Positions 27,678 to 37,101 of a DNA stretch of 64,000 bases are shown here, piece after piece. Position numbers and translations under genes: made by a program. The stretch covers positions 186,001-250,000 of the forward strand of contig NZ_JAGINM010000001.1 of NCBI RefSeq assembly GCF_017876095.1. Reading direction: 5' to 3'. Origin of the DNA: Azospirillum agricola. Lineage in GTDB: Bacteria; Pseudomonadota; Alphaproteobacteria; Azospirillales; Azospirillaceae. The stretch's first letter is position 1. Every line of letters begins with the position of its first letter. The notes below the pieces were generated by a model. That model was given only the letters and a program-made list of their open reading frames with translations, did not search any database and was not told where the DNA came from.

Positions 27678-30600
27678 CGCGAGATCACGGCGATGGAGGC
27701 GGCGGTGATCGCCAGCTGGCCGAGGATGCCGCCGACGGATTTGGTGAACTCCAGGGAGTCGAAGGGCTTCGGGTCGCGCGGCACCACCAGGATGGCGCCG
27801 GGCGGGACGGTGCTGACCCGATGGTTCCACGACGACAGCGCCAACGGCTGGGCCCGGCCGTCCGGCAGGATCAGGAAGCTGCGGCCCGGATCGGCGTTGC
27901 GGGTCGGGCCGCCGGCCTCCTCCAGATACGCCTCGGCGCTCTTGCCGCTGACGAACTGGGCGGCGGTCGGGTGCATGACCTCGCCGGCCACCGCGACCGA
28001 CAGCGGCCGTTTGGGGATGTGGATGCGGTCGTCGGATTCGAGCAGCGGGTCCAGCTCCGGCCGGGCGCGCAGCACGGCGGGGTCGGCCTCGACCACGATG
28101 CGGCCGAGCGGCTCCGCCCCGCGCAACTGCGCGGCGAGCTGGCGGGCGAGCGCCACATTCTCCGCCTTGACCGGATCGCCCTTTTCGATCTCCAGGGTCA
28201 GGGCGCGCTCCAGCTCGCGGGCCTGCTGGGTGAACTGTTCCTTCTCCCGGCGGCGCTCGCTTTCGCGGGTGAAGACGGCGCCGGCCGGATAGGCGTCCTC
28301 GGTCAGGCCGCCGGCCCGCGCGATCAGCGACGACAGCGTCTCGCCGCGCCCGACGTCGTAGCTGCCGGGCCGCCGCACGGCGCCCTGGATGGTGACGGCG
28401 CGCGCCTCCAGCGCCTGGGCGCGCGGGTTGACCCGGATGGCGTCGCCCGGTCCGGCGGACTGGACGGAGTTCCCGGTCCGGCCGAGATCGATGGCGGTCC
28501 GCGCCCCGCTGGCGGCGGTCAGCTCCACCGAGGTCGGATCGGCGTCGCTCGACAGGCCGCCGGCCACGGCGATCAGCGCGGAAAGCGGCGTCTGGTCGGC
28601 GACCGGATAACCGCCGGGCTGCCGCACGGCGCCGCGCACCTGCACGGTGCGCTCGGCGATCAGGGCGGCGATGGCGGGATCGAGCGGCTCGGAATCCGGG
28701 GGATCGTCCCGCTTCGGGACGCTTGGGGCGGTGCCCGCCTCCTGGGCGGAGCGGGGCGGGCTGTGCAGGCGGGCGGCCGGGAACAGATGGATGCGGTCGC
28801 CGTCGGCCAGCGCCCGGTCGGCCCGGCGGGCGCCGACCTCCTGGGGGGAGAAGGGAATCAGGGAGCGGGTCAGCGTCCGGCGGTCGAAGCGCTCGATCAC
28901 GCCGAGCAGCGGATAGACGCCGCGCTTCATCGCCTCGCCGCCGCCCAGCGCCGTGCGCAGGGTCGTCCGGCCGGTCAGCGGCCGGGTGCCGGGACGGCGG
29001 ACATGGCCGACCAGCTCATAGTGGGGAACCGTCGATTCCAGGATGGCGCCGCGCCCGTCCGCCTCGCCATCCTCCGCCGGATCGACCCACTCCAGCCCCT
29101 CCGGCTCGTCGCCGGCGGCGCGGGCCAGCGCCGAGGCACCCCCGGCGGCCGCGCGGCCGGCGCGCGGGTAGAAGCCGGGGCGCGGGACGCCGCCGAGCAG
29201 CAGGACCGAACGCTCCAGCGCGAAGGCCAGCAGGTCGGGCACCGCCTCGAACAGCGGCGGGCAGGGCCCGCGCGAACCGGTCAGCCCGGCGGCGGCGCGG
29301 GCCTGCCGGCCGGTGGCGAGCGGCCCGTCGGGGGAGGCGGCCAGCGCCCGGCCCAGCACCACCAGCCCCTGGCAGGCGTCGGACGGCAGGGCGCGGTCGC
29401 CCCGCAGGAGGTCGAGCACCGGCTCCGATGTCAGGAAATCGACGTCCCCGGCACCCAGCACATAGAGCGTGTCGCCTTCGGCGAGGCGACGGTCGTCGCG
29501 GCCCTTCAGCACCGCGGCGAGATCGACCGCGCGCAGGACCCGCGCGCGGGTCGCCGGGTCGGTGGTGGCGAGGGCGGCGAAGGGCAGGTAGGGATCGGGG
29601 CGCAGGTCGGACCGGGCGACCAGGGCGGACAGGCGGCCCGACCGCGCCAGGGCGCGCGGGCCGGGGCGGTGGACGTGTCCCTCCAGCCGCACCTCGTTGC
29701 GGCGGTCCTCGCGCTGCGGGGTCAGCAGCAGCAGGTCGCCGTCGCCGAACAGGGGGGCCTGGGGATCGCCGACCTCCTCGGCCGCCTCCTCGCCGGAGGG
29801 GGCGATGCCGAACCGCAGGACCCGCTGCGGACCGGGGCGCAGCACGCCGCCGGCCAGCTCCCGCAGCTCGGTGGCCGACAGGCGCGGCTGTCCGGGAGCC
29901 AGCTCGTAGATGCCGGGGCGCTTGACCGGGCCGGCGACGGCGGCGGTGGGGCCGAGCGGCGGCACGAACAGCCGATCGCCGTCGCGCAGCCGCTGCCCGG
30001 CGCCGCCGGCCGACTCGCCGCCGGTCAGATGCAGGTCGTAGAGATCGATGGTCCGCCCGCCCTCCGCGTCGCCGGCGCGGATCAGGCGGATGCGGCGCAG
30101 CGACCCGGCGCGGGTGACGCCGCCGGCCGTGGACAGGGCGTCGAGCACGGTGGCGAAGGCGCTGACCTCCTGCCGGCCGGGGCGGCCGACCGAACCGGTG
30201 ACGACGATCCCGATCCGCCGCACGTCGGCCAGCGAGACGAAGGTGTCGGTGTTGGGCAGGGCGGCGGTGACGGCGGCCGACAGCTCCGCGCGCAGCGCCG
30301 CCAGGGTCAGGCCGGCGGCGGTCACCGGCCGGATCTCGTCGACCAGCAGCAGGCCGCCGCTGTCGATGGCGAAGCGCTTGCTGAAGGATTTCTGGCCGCG
30401 CAGGGTGACCAGCAACTCGTCGCCGGTGTTCAGCACGTAATCGCCCTGGACGGCGCCCGGCAGGGGCCGGCTGTCCGCCGCCTGCGCGAACAGATCGTAG
30501 CCGAACTGGCGCAACGGCTCGCCGGCGCGGGCGGAGAAGGCGGCTTCGAGGGCGGAGGCGTTTTCGACCAGGGCCGCTCCGGTCGCCGCCGACACCGGCT

Positions 30601-30697
30601 CCCGCAACGGGCCGGCGGTTCCCACGGCGCAGACCCACGGCGCCAGCGTCAGTCCCAGCACCAAAAGGGCGAACATCCTGCGCATGACGGAAATCAT
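27674..30697 (-). CDS. Large multi-SLBB polysaccharide export protein
   Basis: This roughly 1007-residue protein starts with a signal peptide (MISVMRRMFALLVLGLTLAPW...). A Poly_export-like segment (YVLNTGDELLVTLRG) follows, and then at least eight SLBB-type units recognised by the turn motif G-x-V-x-x-P-G (for example GSVGRPG, GPVKRPG, GHVHRPG, GGVPRPG, GHVRRPG, GAVRQPG, GAVRRPG, GEVMHPT). A charged coiled-coil-like stretch precedes the last unit, and a hydrophobic helix ends the protein (GGILGQLAITAASIAVISR). Such proteins form or gate the outer-membrane/periplasmic conduit for exopolysaccharide. Most Wza-like proteins are 350-400 residues with two SLBB domains, so this is unusually large. 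The start is uncertain (GTG 30724, ATG 30697 or ATG 30685). Confidence 0.88.
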   Translation of the reverse strand: MISVMRRMFALLVLGLTLAPWVCAVGTAGPLREPVSAATGAALVENASALEAAFSARAGEPLRQFGYDLFAQAADSRPLPGAVQGDYVLNTGDELLVTLRGQKSFSKRFAIDSGGLLLVDEIRPVTAAGLTLAALRAELSAAVTAALPNTDTFVSLADVRRIGIVVTGSVGRPGRQEVSAFATVLDALSTAGGVTRAGSLRRIRLIRAGDAEGGRTIDLYDLHLTGGESAGGAGQRLRDGDRLFVPPLGPTAAVAGPVKRPGIYELAPGQPRLSATELRELAGGVLRPGPQRVLRFGIAPSGEEAAEEVGDPQAPLFGDGDLLLLTPQREDRRNEVRLEGHVHRPGPRALARSGRLSALVARSDLRPDPYLPFAALATTDPATRARVLRAVDLAAVLKGRDDRRLAEGDTLYVLGAGDVDFLTSEPVLDLLRGDRALPSDACQGLVVLGRALAASPDGPLATGRQARAAAGLTGSRGPCPPLFEAVPDLLAFALERSVLLLGGVPRPGFYPRAGRAAAGGASALARAAGDEPEGLEWVDPAEDGEADGRGAILESTVPHYELVGHVRRPGTRPLTGRTTLRTALGGGEAMKRGVYPLLGVIERFDRRTLTRSLIPFSPQEVGARRADRALADGDRIHLFPAARLHSPPRSAQEAGTAPSVPKRDDPPDSEPLDPAIAALIAERTVQVRGAVRQPGGYPVADQTPLSALIAVAGGLSSDADPTSVELTAASGARTAIDLGRTGNSVQSAGPGDAIRVNPRAQALEARAVTIQGAVRRPGSYDVGRGETLSSLIARAGGLTEDAYPAGAVFTRESERRREKEQFTQQARELERALTLEIEKGDPVKAENVALARQLAAQLRGAEPLGRIVVEADPAVLRARPELDPLLESDDRIHIPKRPLSVAVAGEVMHPTAAQFVSGKSAEAYLEEAGGPTRNADPGRSFLILPDGRAQPLALSSWNHRVSTVPPGAILVVPRDPKPFDSLEFTKSVGGILGQLAITAASIAVISR

Positions 30698-30882
30698 TGG
30701 GAGCCGTACGGAAGAATCCACCACCTAGCACGGCGCGGACGCCACGCATGAAGACTATTGCGTGCATTTGATCGAAAGGCAACGATTCTATCGGGGTGCG
30801 CTATGCAAAAGGTCATGGGTCGGCCGGCGGCGCCCGCCGTTATCATGGAGCCCCCCATGTCCCCTGCGAGGAAGAGCGCGGC

Positions 30883-31914
<1,032 letters not shown>

Positions 31915-32030
31915 CGGCGCTGCGGCGGCGGACGGTCCGGCGAGAATCCTGCCGGCGCCGCCGTTGCCGGCCGCGGCGAAGTGGCCTAGATTTTCCCTGT
32001 GTTCGCGGAGGCGGATGAAGGGCGCGGGCC

Positions 32031-32660
32031 GTGGCTGGCGACGTCTCGTCCATAGGATCGTCCATCGGGACGTACCGCGCGCCGTTCGCGGCCACGCCGG
32101 GCCGCGACGGCGGCGGGAGAACCGCGTCCGACGACGGCGGGGCGGAGGGCACGGCTCCGCGCGGCTCCCAGGCCGCCGCGTCGGTCGTCACTCTGTCGGC
32201 CGAAGCCCAGCAGCAGGTCCAGAAGCTCAAGCAGACCGACGCCAATGTCCGCCAGCACGAGGCGGCGCATCAGGCGGCGGGGGGCGGGCATGCCGGGGCG
32301 GCGTCCTTCACCCACGCGCGCGGGCCGGACGGCAAGAGCTACGCCGTCGCCGGCGAGGTGCCGATCGACATCAGCGCCGAAGCCGAGCCGTCGGCGACCG
32401 TTGCCAAGATGGAGCAGGTCAAGGCGGCGGCGCTGGCTCCCAGCGATCCGTCGCCGCAGGATCTGCGGGTCGCCGCCCAGGCCGACGCGCAGAAGCTGAA
32501 GGCGCAGTCGGAGCTGCGGAGCGCGGGCGGCGAAGCGGGCGGGAACGGCATGGCCGCATCCGGAGCGTCCCCCGCGCTGGCCGCGCGCGGGACGGCCGCC
32601 TACGGGGCGGTGCAGGCGCTGGGGGCCTCGTCCCGCCAAGCCGCCGGACTGGTGGTGTGA
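32031..32660 (+). CDS. SprA-related putative metalloprotease (HEAAH family)
   Basis: This 209-residue protein has a low-complexity N-terminus (about residues 1-50). The block TDANVRQHEAAHQAAGG follows, where His76-Glu77-x-x-His80 is a zincin-type HExxH motif, and then AASFTHARGPDGKSYAVAGEVPIDIS. This is the SprA-related/CJM1_0395 family; its protease activity is proposed from the motif rather than shown. Residues 140-209 are Ala/Gly-rich. No signal peptide or membrane segment is seen. The GTG start follows GAAGG. Confidence 0.87.
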   Translation: MAGDVSSIGSSIGTYRAPFAATPGRDGGGRTASDDGGAEGTAPRGSQAAASVVTLSAEAQQQVQKLKQTDANVRQHEAAHQAAGGGHAGAASFTHARGPDGKSYAVAGEVPIDISAEAEPSATVAKMEQVKAAALAPSDPSPQDLRVAAQADAQKLKAQSELRSAGGEAGGNGMAASGASPALAARGTAAYGAVQALGASSRQAAGLVV

Positions 32661-32709
32661 GCCCGCCCAGCCCGACCGGCGACCCGGCGGATCACCGTCT
32701 GGCGGATCG

Positions 32710-33609
32710 TCAGCGGCGCGGCGTCGTCTCGCCGTCGAGCGTCAGCAGGGCGCCGTACAGCTCCGGCCGGCGGTCGCGGAAGACGCCCCAGGAGGCCCGC
32801 TGCGCGGCGATGCGGTCGAGGTCGAAGGTCGCGGTCAGCACGCCGCGGCTCTCGCGGTCGGCCTGGGCGACGATCTCCCCCTGCGGGCCGGCGATGAAGG
32901 ACGATCCGTAGAAGGTGATGCCGCAGCTTTCCCCCTCCTCGCGGCCGATCCGGTTGGAGGCGACCAGCGGCATCAGGTTGGCGCCGGCGTGGCCCTGCAT
33001 CACGCGGGTCCAGTGGCCCTGGCTGTCGATGCCGGAATCCTGCGGCTCCGACCCGATGGCGGTGGGGTAGAGCAGGATCTCCGCCCCCTTCAGTGCCATG
33101 ATGCGGGCGGTTTCCGGAAACCACTGGTCCCAGCAGATGGCGCAGCCGACCGTGGCGTAGCGGGTCCTGAACACCGGAATCCCGGTGTCGCCGGGGCTGA
33201 AATAGAATTTCTCCTGATAGCCGGGGCCGTCGGGAATGTGCGACTTGCGGTAGACGCCCAGCACCGCCCCGTCGGCGTCGACCATGGCGACCGAGTTGTA
33301 ATACGCGTTGCGCGCCTTCTCGAAGAAGCTGACGGGAATCACCACCGACAGCTCGGCCGCCAGCGCGCTCATCCGCGCGATGACCGGGTGGCCCTCGGCG
33401 GGGGCGGCCAGTTCGAACAGGCTCTGCTTCTGGTCCTTGCAGAAATAGGGGGTCTCGAAGAGTTCCTGCGGCAGGATGATCTGGGCGCCGCGTCCCGCCG
33501 CCTCGCGGATCAGGGACTCGACTCCGGCGATGTTGGCGGCGCGGTCCCAGCCGCAGGCCAGCTGCGTGGCCGCGACGGTGACGGTGCGGGACGGGGGCGT
33601 GGTGTTCAT
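32710..33609 (-). CDS. aguB: N-carbamoylputrescine amidase
   Basis: This 299-residue nitrilase-superfamily enzyme converts N-carbamoylputrescine to putrescine, CO2 and ammonia in the agmatine route. The Glu-Lys-Cys triad is Glu49 (LPQELFETPYF), Lys122 (YRKSHIPDGPGYQEKFYF) and Cys159 (GCAICWDQWFPE). These strings, together with PTAIGSEPQD and HWTRVMQGHAGAN, are diagnostic for AguB rather than a generic amidase. ATG 33609 was chosen; the frame upstream gives Pro/Arg-rich sequence. No agmatine deiminase gene (aguA) is seen in the window. Confidence 0.95.
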   Translation of the reverse strand: MNTTPPSRTVTVAATQLACGWDRAANIAGVESLIREAAGRGAQIILPQELFETPYFCKDQKQSLFELAAPAEGHPVIARMSALAAELSVVIPVSFFEKARNAYYNSVAMVDADGAVLGVYRKSHIPDGPGYQEKFYFSPGDTGIPVFRTRYATVGCAICWDQWFPETARIMALKGAEILLYPTAIGSEPQDSGIDSQGHWTRVMQGHAGANLMPLVASNRIGREEGESCGITFYGSSFIAGPQGEIVAQADRESRGVLTATFDLDRIAAQRASWGVFRDRRPELYGALLTLDGETTPRR

Positions 33610-34123
33610 GGCGGATCCTGGTTCCTGTCGGGTCGTCGGTGGGGGCGGTTGCGGAAGCCCGGCGGACGCTGTGTGTGCCCGGAGCGGCGTCCGGCGCAAG
33701 CGTTCCAGGCCGGTGGCGTGCGTATTAGCAAATTCTTCATATTTGACGCTTCTTCTGCCGCTCCGGCGCGAAGTAAAAAGCGTGATGCTGGCAATTCAAT
33801 CCAGGGACTCATACTCGGATATGAGGCTTCCTGTCCTGTGCGTCAGAAAATATTTGGTTCGGCTCAATTGGGAGAAGGATTCCCGGCGATGGAATTGTTT
33901 CGTTTGCGTGCGAATCCGTCGCGCTGTCCAGGCATATCATTGCATGCCGGCGCGGAAGGCTCGCGTATTTGATTGGCGCTTTGACGGCGGCAGGCTATGA
34001 TTGGCAGGATCCGCATTGTCCACTCATTTACTGGTGGCGATGGGGAACGTGGTGTCCCCGGACGTCTGAAGGACGGGCGGAGCGACGCGATGCGCGCGAA
34101 CGACGGGCAGAGAGATTGTCGGG
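33610..34123. other. Long AT-richer intergenic region upstream of aguB and the MarR-type gene
   Basis: This divergent gap of 514 bases is visibly poorer in G+C than the window (especially 33720-33990). It must contain the promoters of both genes. A perfect inverted repeat CTCATA-n6-TATGAG (33808-33825) could be an operator. Short frames crossing the gap have no good start and no protein-like composition, so no gene is called. Confidence 0.55.
33808..33825. promoter_or_regulatory. Candidate operator (inverted repeat) in the marR-aguB gap
   Basis: A perfect 6-bp inverted repeat CTCATA/TATGAG with a 6-base spacer lies about 300 bases upstream of the MarR-family gene and 200 bases upstream of aguB. 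MarR proteins bind palindromes of this general size. The link is only by position. Confidence 0.3.
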
Positions 34124-34687
34124 ATGGTGGCGTGTTTCAAGGGGTGGGAGCCGGTGACGGTCAACGAGGCTGAGGACGCGGTGCAGGCGTCCGACGGCGT
34201 CCTGTCCTTCGTGGTGCGCGACGTGAACCGTGCCTTCGCCCGCGCGTTGCAGGCGCGCATCACCCGGTCGGGCGTCAGCATGGGGCAGTGGTTCTTCCTG
34301 CGCGCCCTGTGGGACGAGGACGGGCTGACCCAGCGCGAGCTGAGCCATCGCGTCGGCATGATGGAGCCGACGACGGTCACCGCCGTCAACGTGATGGTGG
34401 CCCAGGGGCTGGTGCAGCGGGTGCGCAACGCCCACGACCGGCGCAAGATGAACATCTTCCTGACCGAGAAGGGGCGGGCGCTGCGCGACGCGATGATGCC
34501 CAGCGCGTCGGACATCGCGGCCCTGGCCGTGGCCGGCATCGCGCCGGAGGAGGTCGCCCACGCCATCGACGTGCTGCGCCGGGTCGGCGCCAATCTGAAC
34601 GCCGCGACGCTCGGCAGCCGTGAGGGCGACGACCGGGAGGGAGTTGCGCGTGAGGGGATCGGCCGGGACGACGCCCTGGAGGCGTGA
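34124..34687 (+). CDS. MarR-family transcriptional regulator
   Basis: This 187-residue protein has a winged-helix MarR domain over residues 30-140. Helix alpha-1 is SFVVRDVNRAFARAL, the recognition helix region LTQRELSHRVGMMEPTTVTAVNVMVAQGLVQR, and the wing NAHDRRKMNIFLTEKGRAL. Family members usually repress an adjacent gene and respond to small phenolic or lipophilic ligands. The start is ATG 34124 or, with a better GGGAG site, GTG 34154. The stop codon lies in a three-copy 10-bp tandem repeat. The nearest possible targets are the divergent aguB and itself. Confidence 0.92.
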   Translation: MVACFKGWEPVTVNEAEDAVQASDGVLSFVVRDVNRAFARALQARITRSGVSMGQWFFLRALWDEDGLTQRELSHRVGMMEPTTVTAVNVMVAQGLVQRVRNAHDRRKMNIFLTEKGRALRDAMMPSASDIAALAVAGIAPEEVAHAIDVLRRVGANLNAATLGSREGDDREGVAREGIGRDDALEA

Positions 34688-34710
34688 GACGGCGTGAGAC
34701 GGCGTGAGAC
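34681..34710. repeat. 10-bp tandem repeat, three perfect copies
   Basis: GGCGTGAGAC is repeated three times without change. The MarR-type gene stops (TGA at 34685-34687) inside the first copy; the other copies lie in the gap to the converging pentapeptide gene. It looks like a small variable-number tandem repeat. Confidence 0.9.
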
Positions 34711-34746
34711 GGCCCGGACCGGACGGAAAGGGGCCGGCCGCCGTGC

Positions 34747-36063
34747 TCAGTCGTCGTCCGGATCGGGTGGCGGCGGCAGGCTGGCGCCGGCCAGGTTGGC
34801 GCCGGTGAAGCGGGCGTCGCGAATGTTGGCGTCGCTCAGGATGGCGCCGGTCAGGTTGGCGTTGGAGAAGTCGCAGTCCGCCAGGGTGGCGCCACGCAGG
34901 TTGGTGCGCACGCAGGACGCTCCGGTCAGCCGGCTGCCGGTCAGGTTCGCGGCCCACAGCCGTCCGGTCGGCCGTCCGTCCGGCCCCTTGATGTCGACCC
35001 AGCCGATGCCGGCCCCGTCCAGCCGCGCGCCCTCCAGGTTGGCGCCGCGCAGGTTGGCGCCGTCGAGGATCGCCCCGGTGAAGTCGGCGCCGGACAGGTC
35101 GGCCTCCGAGATGTCGCACATGATCAGCAGCGACTCGCGCATCTTGGCGCCGTTGAGGTTGGCGCGCTTCAGGTTGGCGCCCGACAGGTTCACGCCCGAC
35201 AGATCGATGTGGCTCATGTCGGCCCCGGCGAGGTCGGCGCGCGCGCCCATGCTGCCGTTGGTGTTGATCCAGGTGTAGTGGTTGTGCAGCGCCTGCTGGA
35301 TCTGCACCGAGAAATTCTCCGCCGAGCGGGCGAGGTTGGCGCCGGTCGTGTCGGCCCCGGTGAGGTCGGCCCCCTCCAGCTTGGCGCCCTGGAGGTCGGC
35401 GTTGCGCAGGTTCGCCCCGGCCAGCAGGGCGCCGGTCAGGTTGGCGTCGCGCAGGACGGCGCCCTGGAGGTTCACGCCCGACAGGTTGCTGCCGCGCAGG
35501 TCGGCGCGGGCGAGGTTGCAGCTCTTCATGCTGGCGCGCATCAGCGTGGCGCCGGTCAGCAGCGCGCCCTCGCAGTCGGCGCCGTTCATCGACACGTCGG
35601 TCAGGTCGGCGCCCGACAGGTTGGCGTTGCTCAGCGAGGCGTCGTCGAAATCGCTGCCCGAGAGGTCGGAGCGCACGAAATCGAGTCCCTTGCCGCCGCC
35701 GTTCGGCGAACCGCCGCCATAGAGCAGGGCGCCGCCGCGCAGGTCGGCCTCCTTCAGGATGGCGCGCTTCATCTTGGCGCCGCGCATCCGGGCGCCGCGC
35801 AGGTCGGCGCGGTACAGGTTGCAGCCCGACAGGTCGGCCTTGGTCAGATGGGCGGCGAACAGGTCGGCGTTGCTGAGGTTGGCGTTGGTCAGGTCGCAAT
35901 GGGACAGGTTGGCGCCCGACAGCTTGCCCTGCGTCAGATCCACGCCGGACAGGTTGGCCCCTTCCATGTTCGCCATGGTCAGGTTGGCGCGCGCGCCGCC
36001 CGACTTGTTCTTCAGCCAGCGCTCGTGCTTCTCCAGCACGGCGACCAACTCGTGAGGCGTCAT
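34747..36063 (-). CDS. Pentapeptide-repeat protein with two modules
   Basis: The 438-residue protein consists almost wholly of A(N/D)LxG-type pentapeptides, which fold into a right-handed quadrilateral beta helix. It has a short N-terminal helical cap (about residues 4-26, with HERWL and GARANL). A second, similar cap lies in the middle (about 255-278, LHNHYTWI...GARADL), so the protein appears to be two repeat modules in series. Residues 355-372 interrupt the helix (VDIKGPDGRPTGRLWAANL). It ends in PPPPDPDDD. No signal peptide is seen. Function in this family varies and cannot be inferred. Confidence 0.93.
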   Translation of the reverse strand: MTPHELVAVLEKHERWLKNKSGGARANLTMANMEGANLSGVDLTQGKLSGANLSHCDLTNANLSNADLFAAHLTKADLSGCNLYRADLRGARMRGAKMKRAILKEADLRGGALLYGGGSPNGGGKGLDFVRSDLSGSDFDDASLSNANLSGADLTDVSMNGADCEGALLTGATLMRASMKSCNLARADLRGSNLSGVNLQGAVLRDANLTGALLAGANLRNADLQGAKLEGADLTGADTTGANLARSAENFSVQIQQALHNHYTWINTNGSMGARADLAGADMSHIDLSGVNLSGANLKRANLNGAKMRESLLIMCDISEADLSGADFTGAILDGANLRGANLEGARLDGAGIGWVDIKGPDGRPTGRLWAANLTGSRLTGASCVRTNLRGATLADCDFSNANLTGAILSDANIRDARFTGANLAGASLPPPPDPDDD

Positions 36064-36270
36064 CGACCGGGTCCGGTGTCTGTGGCGTCCGGCCCGCGAA
36101 ACCGGGGGCCGCGGGGCGAAGGCATGCTGTGTTCCATCGATAGACCAGTGTCCCAGAATAATCTATGCCAAAGGTTAAGACGGACGGGCGGCCGCACCGC
36201 GCTTGGCACGCGGGCGGCGCCGTATTATCTGCACGGGCACGCGAAGCGTTCTTCAGCAAGGGGATGGGGC

Positions 36271-36993
36271 ATGGCCGGGGGACACACGGTTGCGGCGTTC
36301 GACGCCGAGTTGACGGCGCTGCATTCCGCCATCGACCGCATGGCGGCGCTGGTCGAGACACAGTTCGCGCTGGCGCTGGAGGCGCTCGCCGAGGCCGACG
36401 CGGCTAAGGCCGCCGCCGTGGTCGAGGGCGACGCCGCCATCGACCGGCTGGAGCTGGAGGTCGAGGCGATGACCATCCGCCTGCTGGCCCTGCGCCAGCC
36501 GATGGCCAAGGATCTGCGCGACATCGTCGCCGCGCTGAAGATCGCCTCCAACCTGGAGCGGATGGGCGATTTCGCCGGTTCGGTCGCCAAGCGGGCGGTG
36601 ACGCTGGCCGGGCTTCCCGCCGTGCCGCCGGTGGGGTCGCTGACCTGGATGGGGCGGACGGTGCTGGAGATGATCGGCGACATGCGCCGCGCCTACGCCG
36701 GGCAGGACGCGAATCTGGCCACCGCCGTCCGCAACCGCGACGGCGAGGTCGACGCCGCCTACACCAGCCTGTTCCGGGAATTCCTGACCTACATGATGGA
36801 AACCCCGGCGCAGATCACCGGCTGCACGCATCTGCTGTTCGCCGCCAAATCCATCGAGCGGATCGGCGACCACGCCACCAACGTGGCGGAGAACATCTGC
36901 TTCCTGGTGCAGGGCCGCCTGCCGTCCGATGAGCGGCCCAAGGAGGATCTCAGCAGCTTCGCCGTTGCGTCTGCGCCGAAGCCGGAGGCGTGA
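36271..36993 (+). CDS. phoU: Phosphate-specific transport system accessory protein PhoU
   Basis: PhoU is a cytoplasmic helical protein that links the Pst transporter to PhoR/PhoB signalling. The 240-residue protein has two PhoU repeats (about residues 15-105 and 125-215). The first carries the metal-binding-type motif IASNLERMGDFAGSVAKRA and the second AKSIERIGDHATNVAENICFLVQG. The ATG follows AAGGGGATGGGG. No pst or pho genes lie in the window, so it is separated from the usual operon. Confidence 0.95.
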   Translation: MAGGHTVAAFDAELTALHSAIDRMAALVETQFALALEALAEADAAKAAAVVEGDAAIDRLELEVEAMTIRLLALRQPMAKDLRDIVAALKIASNLERMGDFAGSVAKRAVTLAGLPAVPPVGSLTWMGRTVLEMIGDMRRAYAGQDANLATAVRNRDGEVDAAYTSLFREFLTYMMETPAQITGCTHLLFAAKSIERIGDHATNVAENICFLVQGRLPSDERPKEDLSSFAVASAPKPEA

Positions 36994-37026
36994 GGGAACG
37001 CCCCTCCTTCAAGGAAGCCCCCTCGT

Positions 37027-37062
37027 CAAAACCCTTCTCCCTCGGGGAGAAGGGTTTTGCGC
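37027..37062. terminator. Bidirectional terminator between phoU and the lytic transglycosylase gene
   Basis: A perfect 15-bp stem (CAAAACCCTTCTCCC / GGGAGAAGGGTTTTG) with a 3-base loop lies between two converging genes. The A tract on one side and the T tract on the other make it usable on both strands. Its core matches the palindrome at 15331-15356. Confidence 0.88.
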
Positions 37063-37101
37063 TTCTTCGGGACATTGTCCTGGAAGACGCGCCGGGCGGC
37101 G

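Noticed and set aside
27821..30751. Very long open frame (over 970 codons) antisense to the multi-SLBB gene
   Set aside because: High GC in third positions keeps antisense frames open; the translation is low-complexity Gly/Gln/Arg/Ala without domain patterns, whereas the minus strand shows clear SLBB motifs and a signal peptide.
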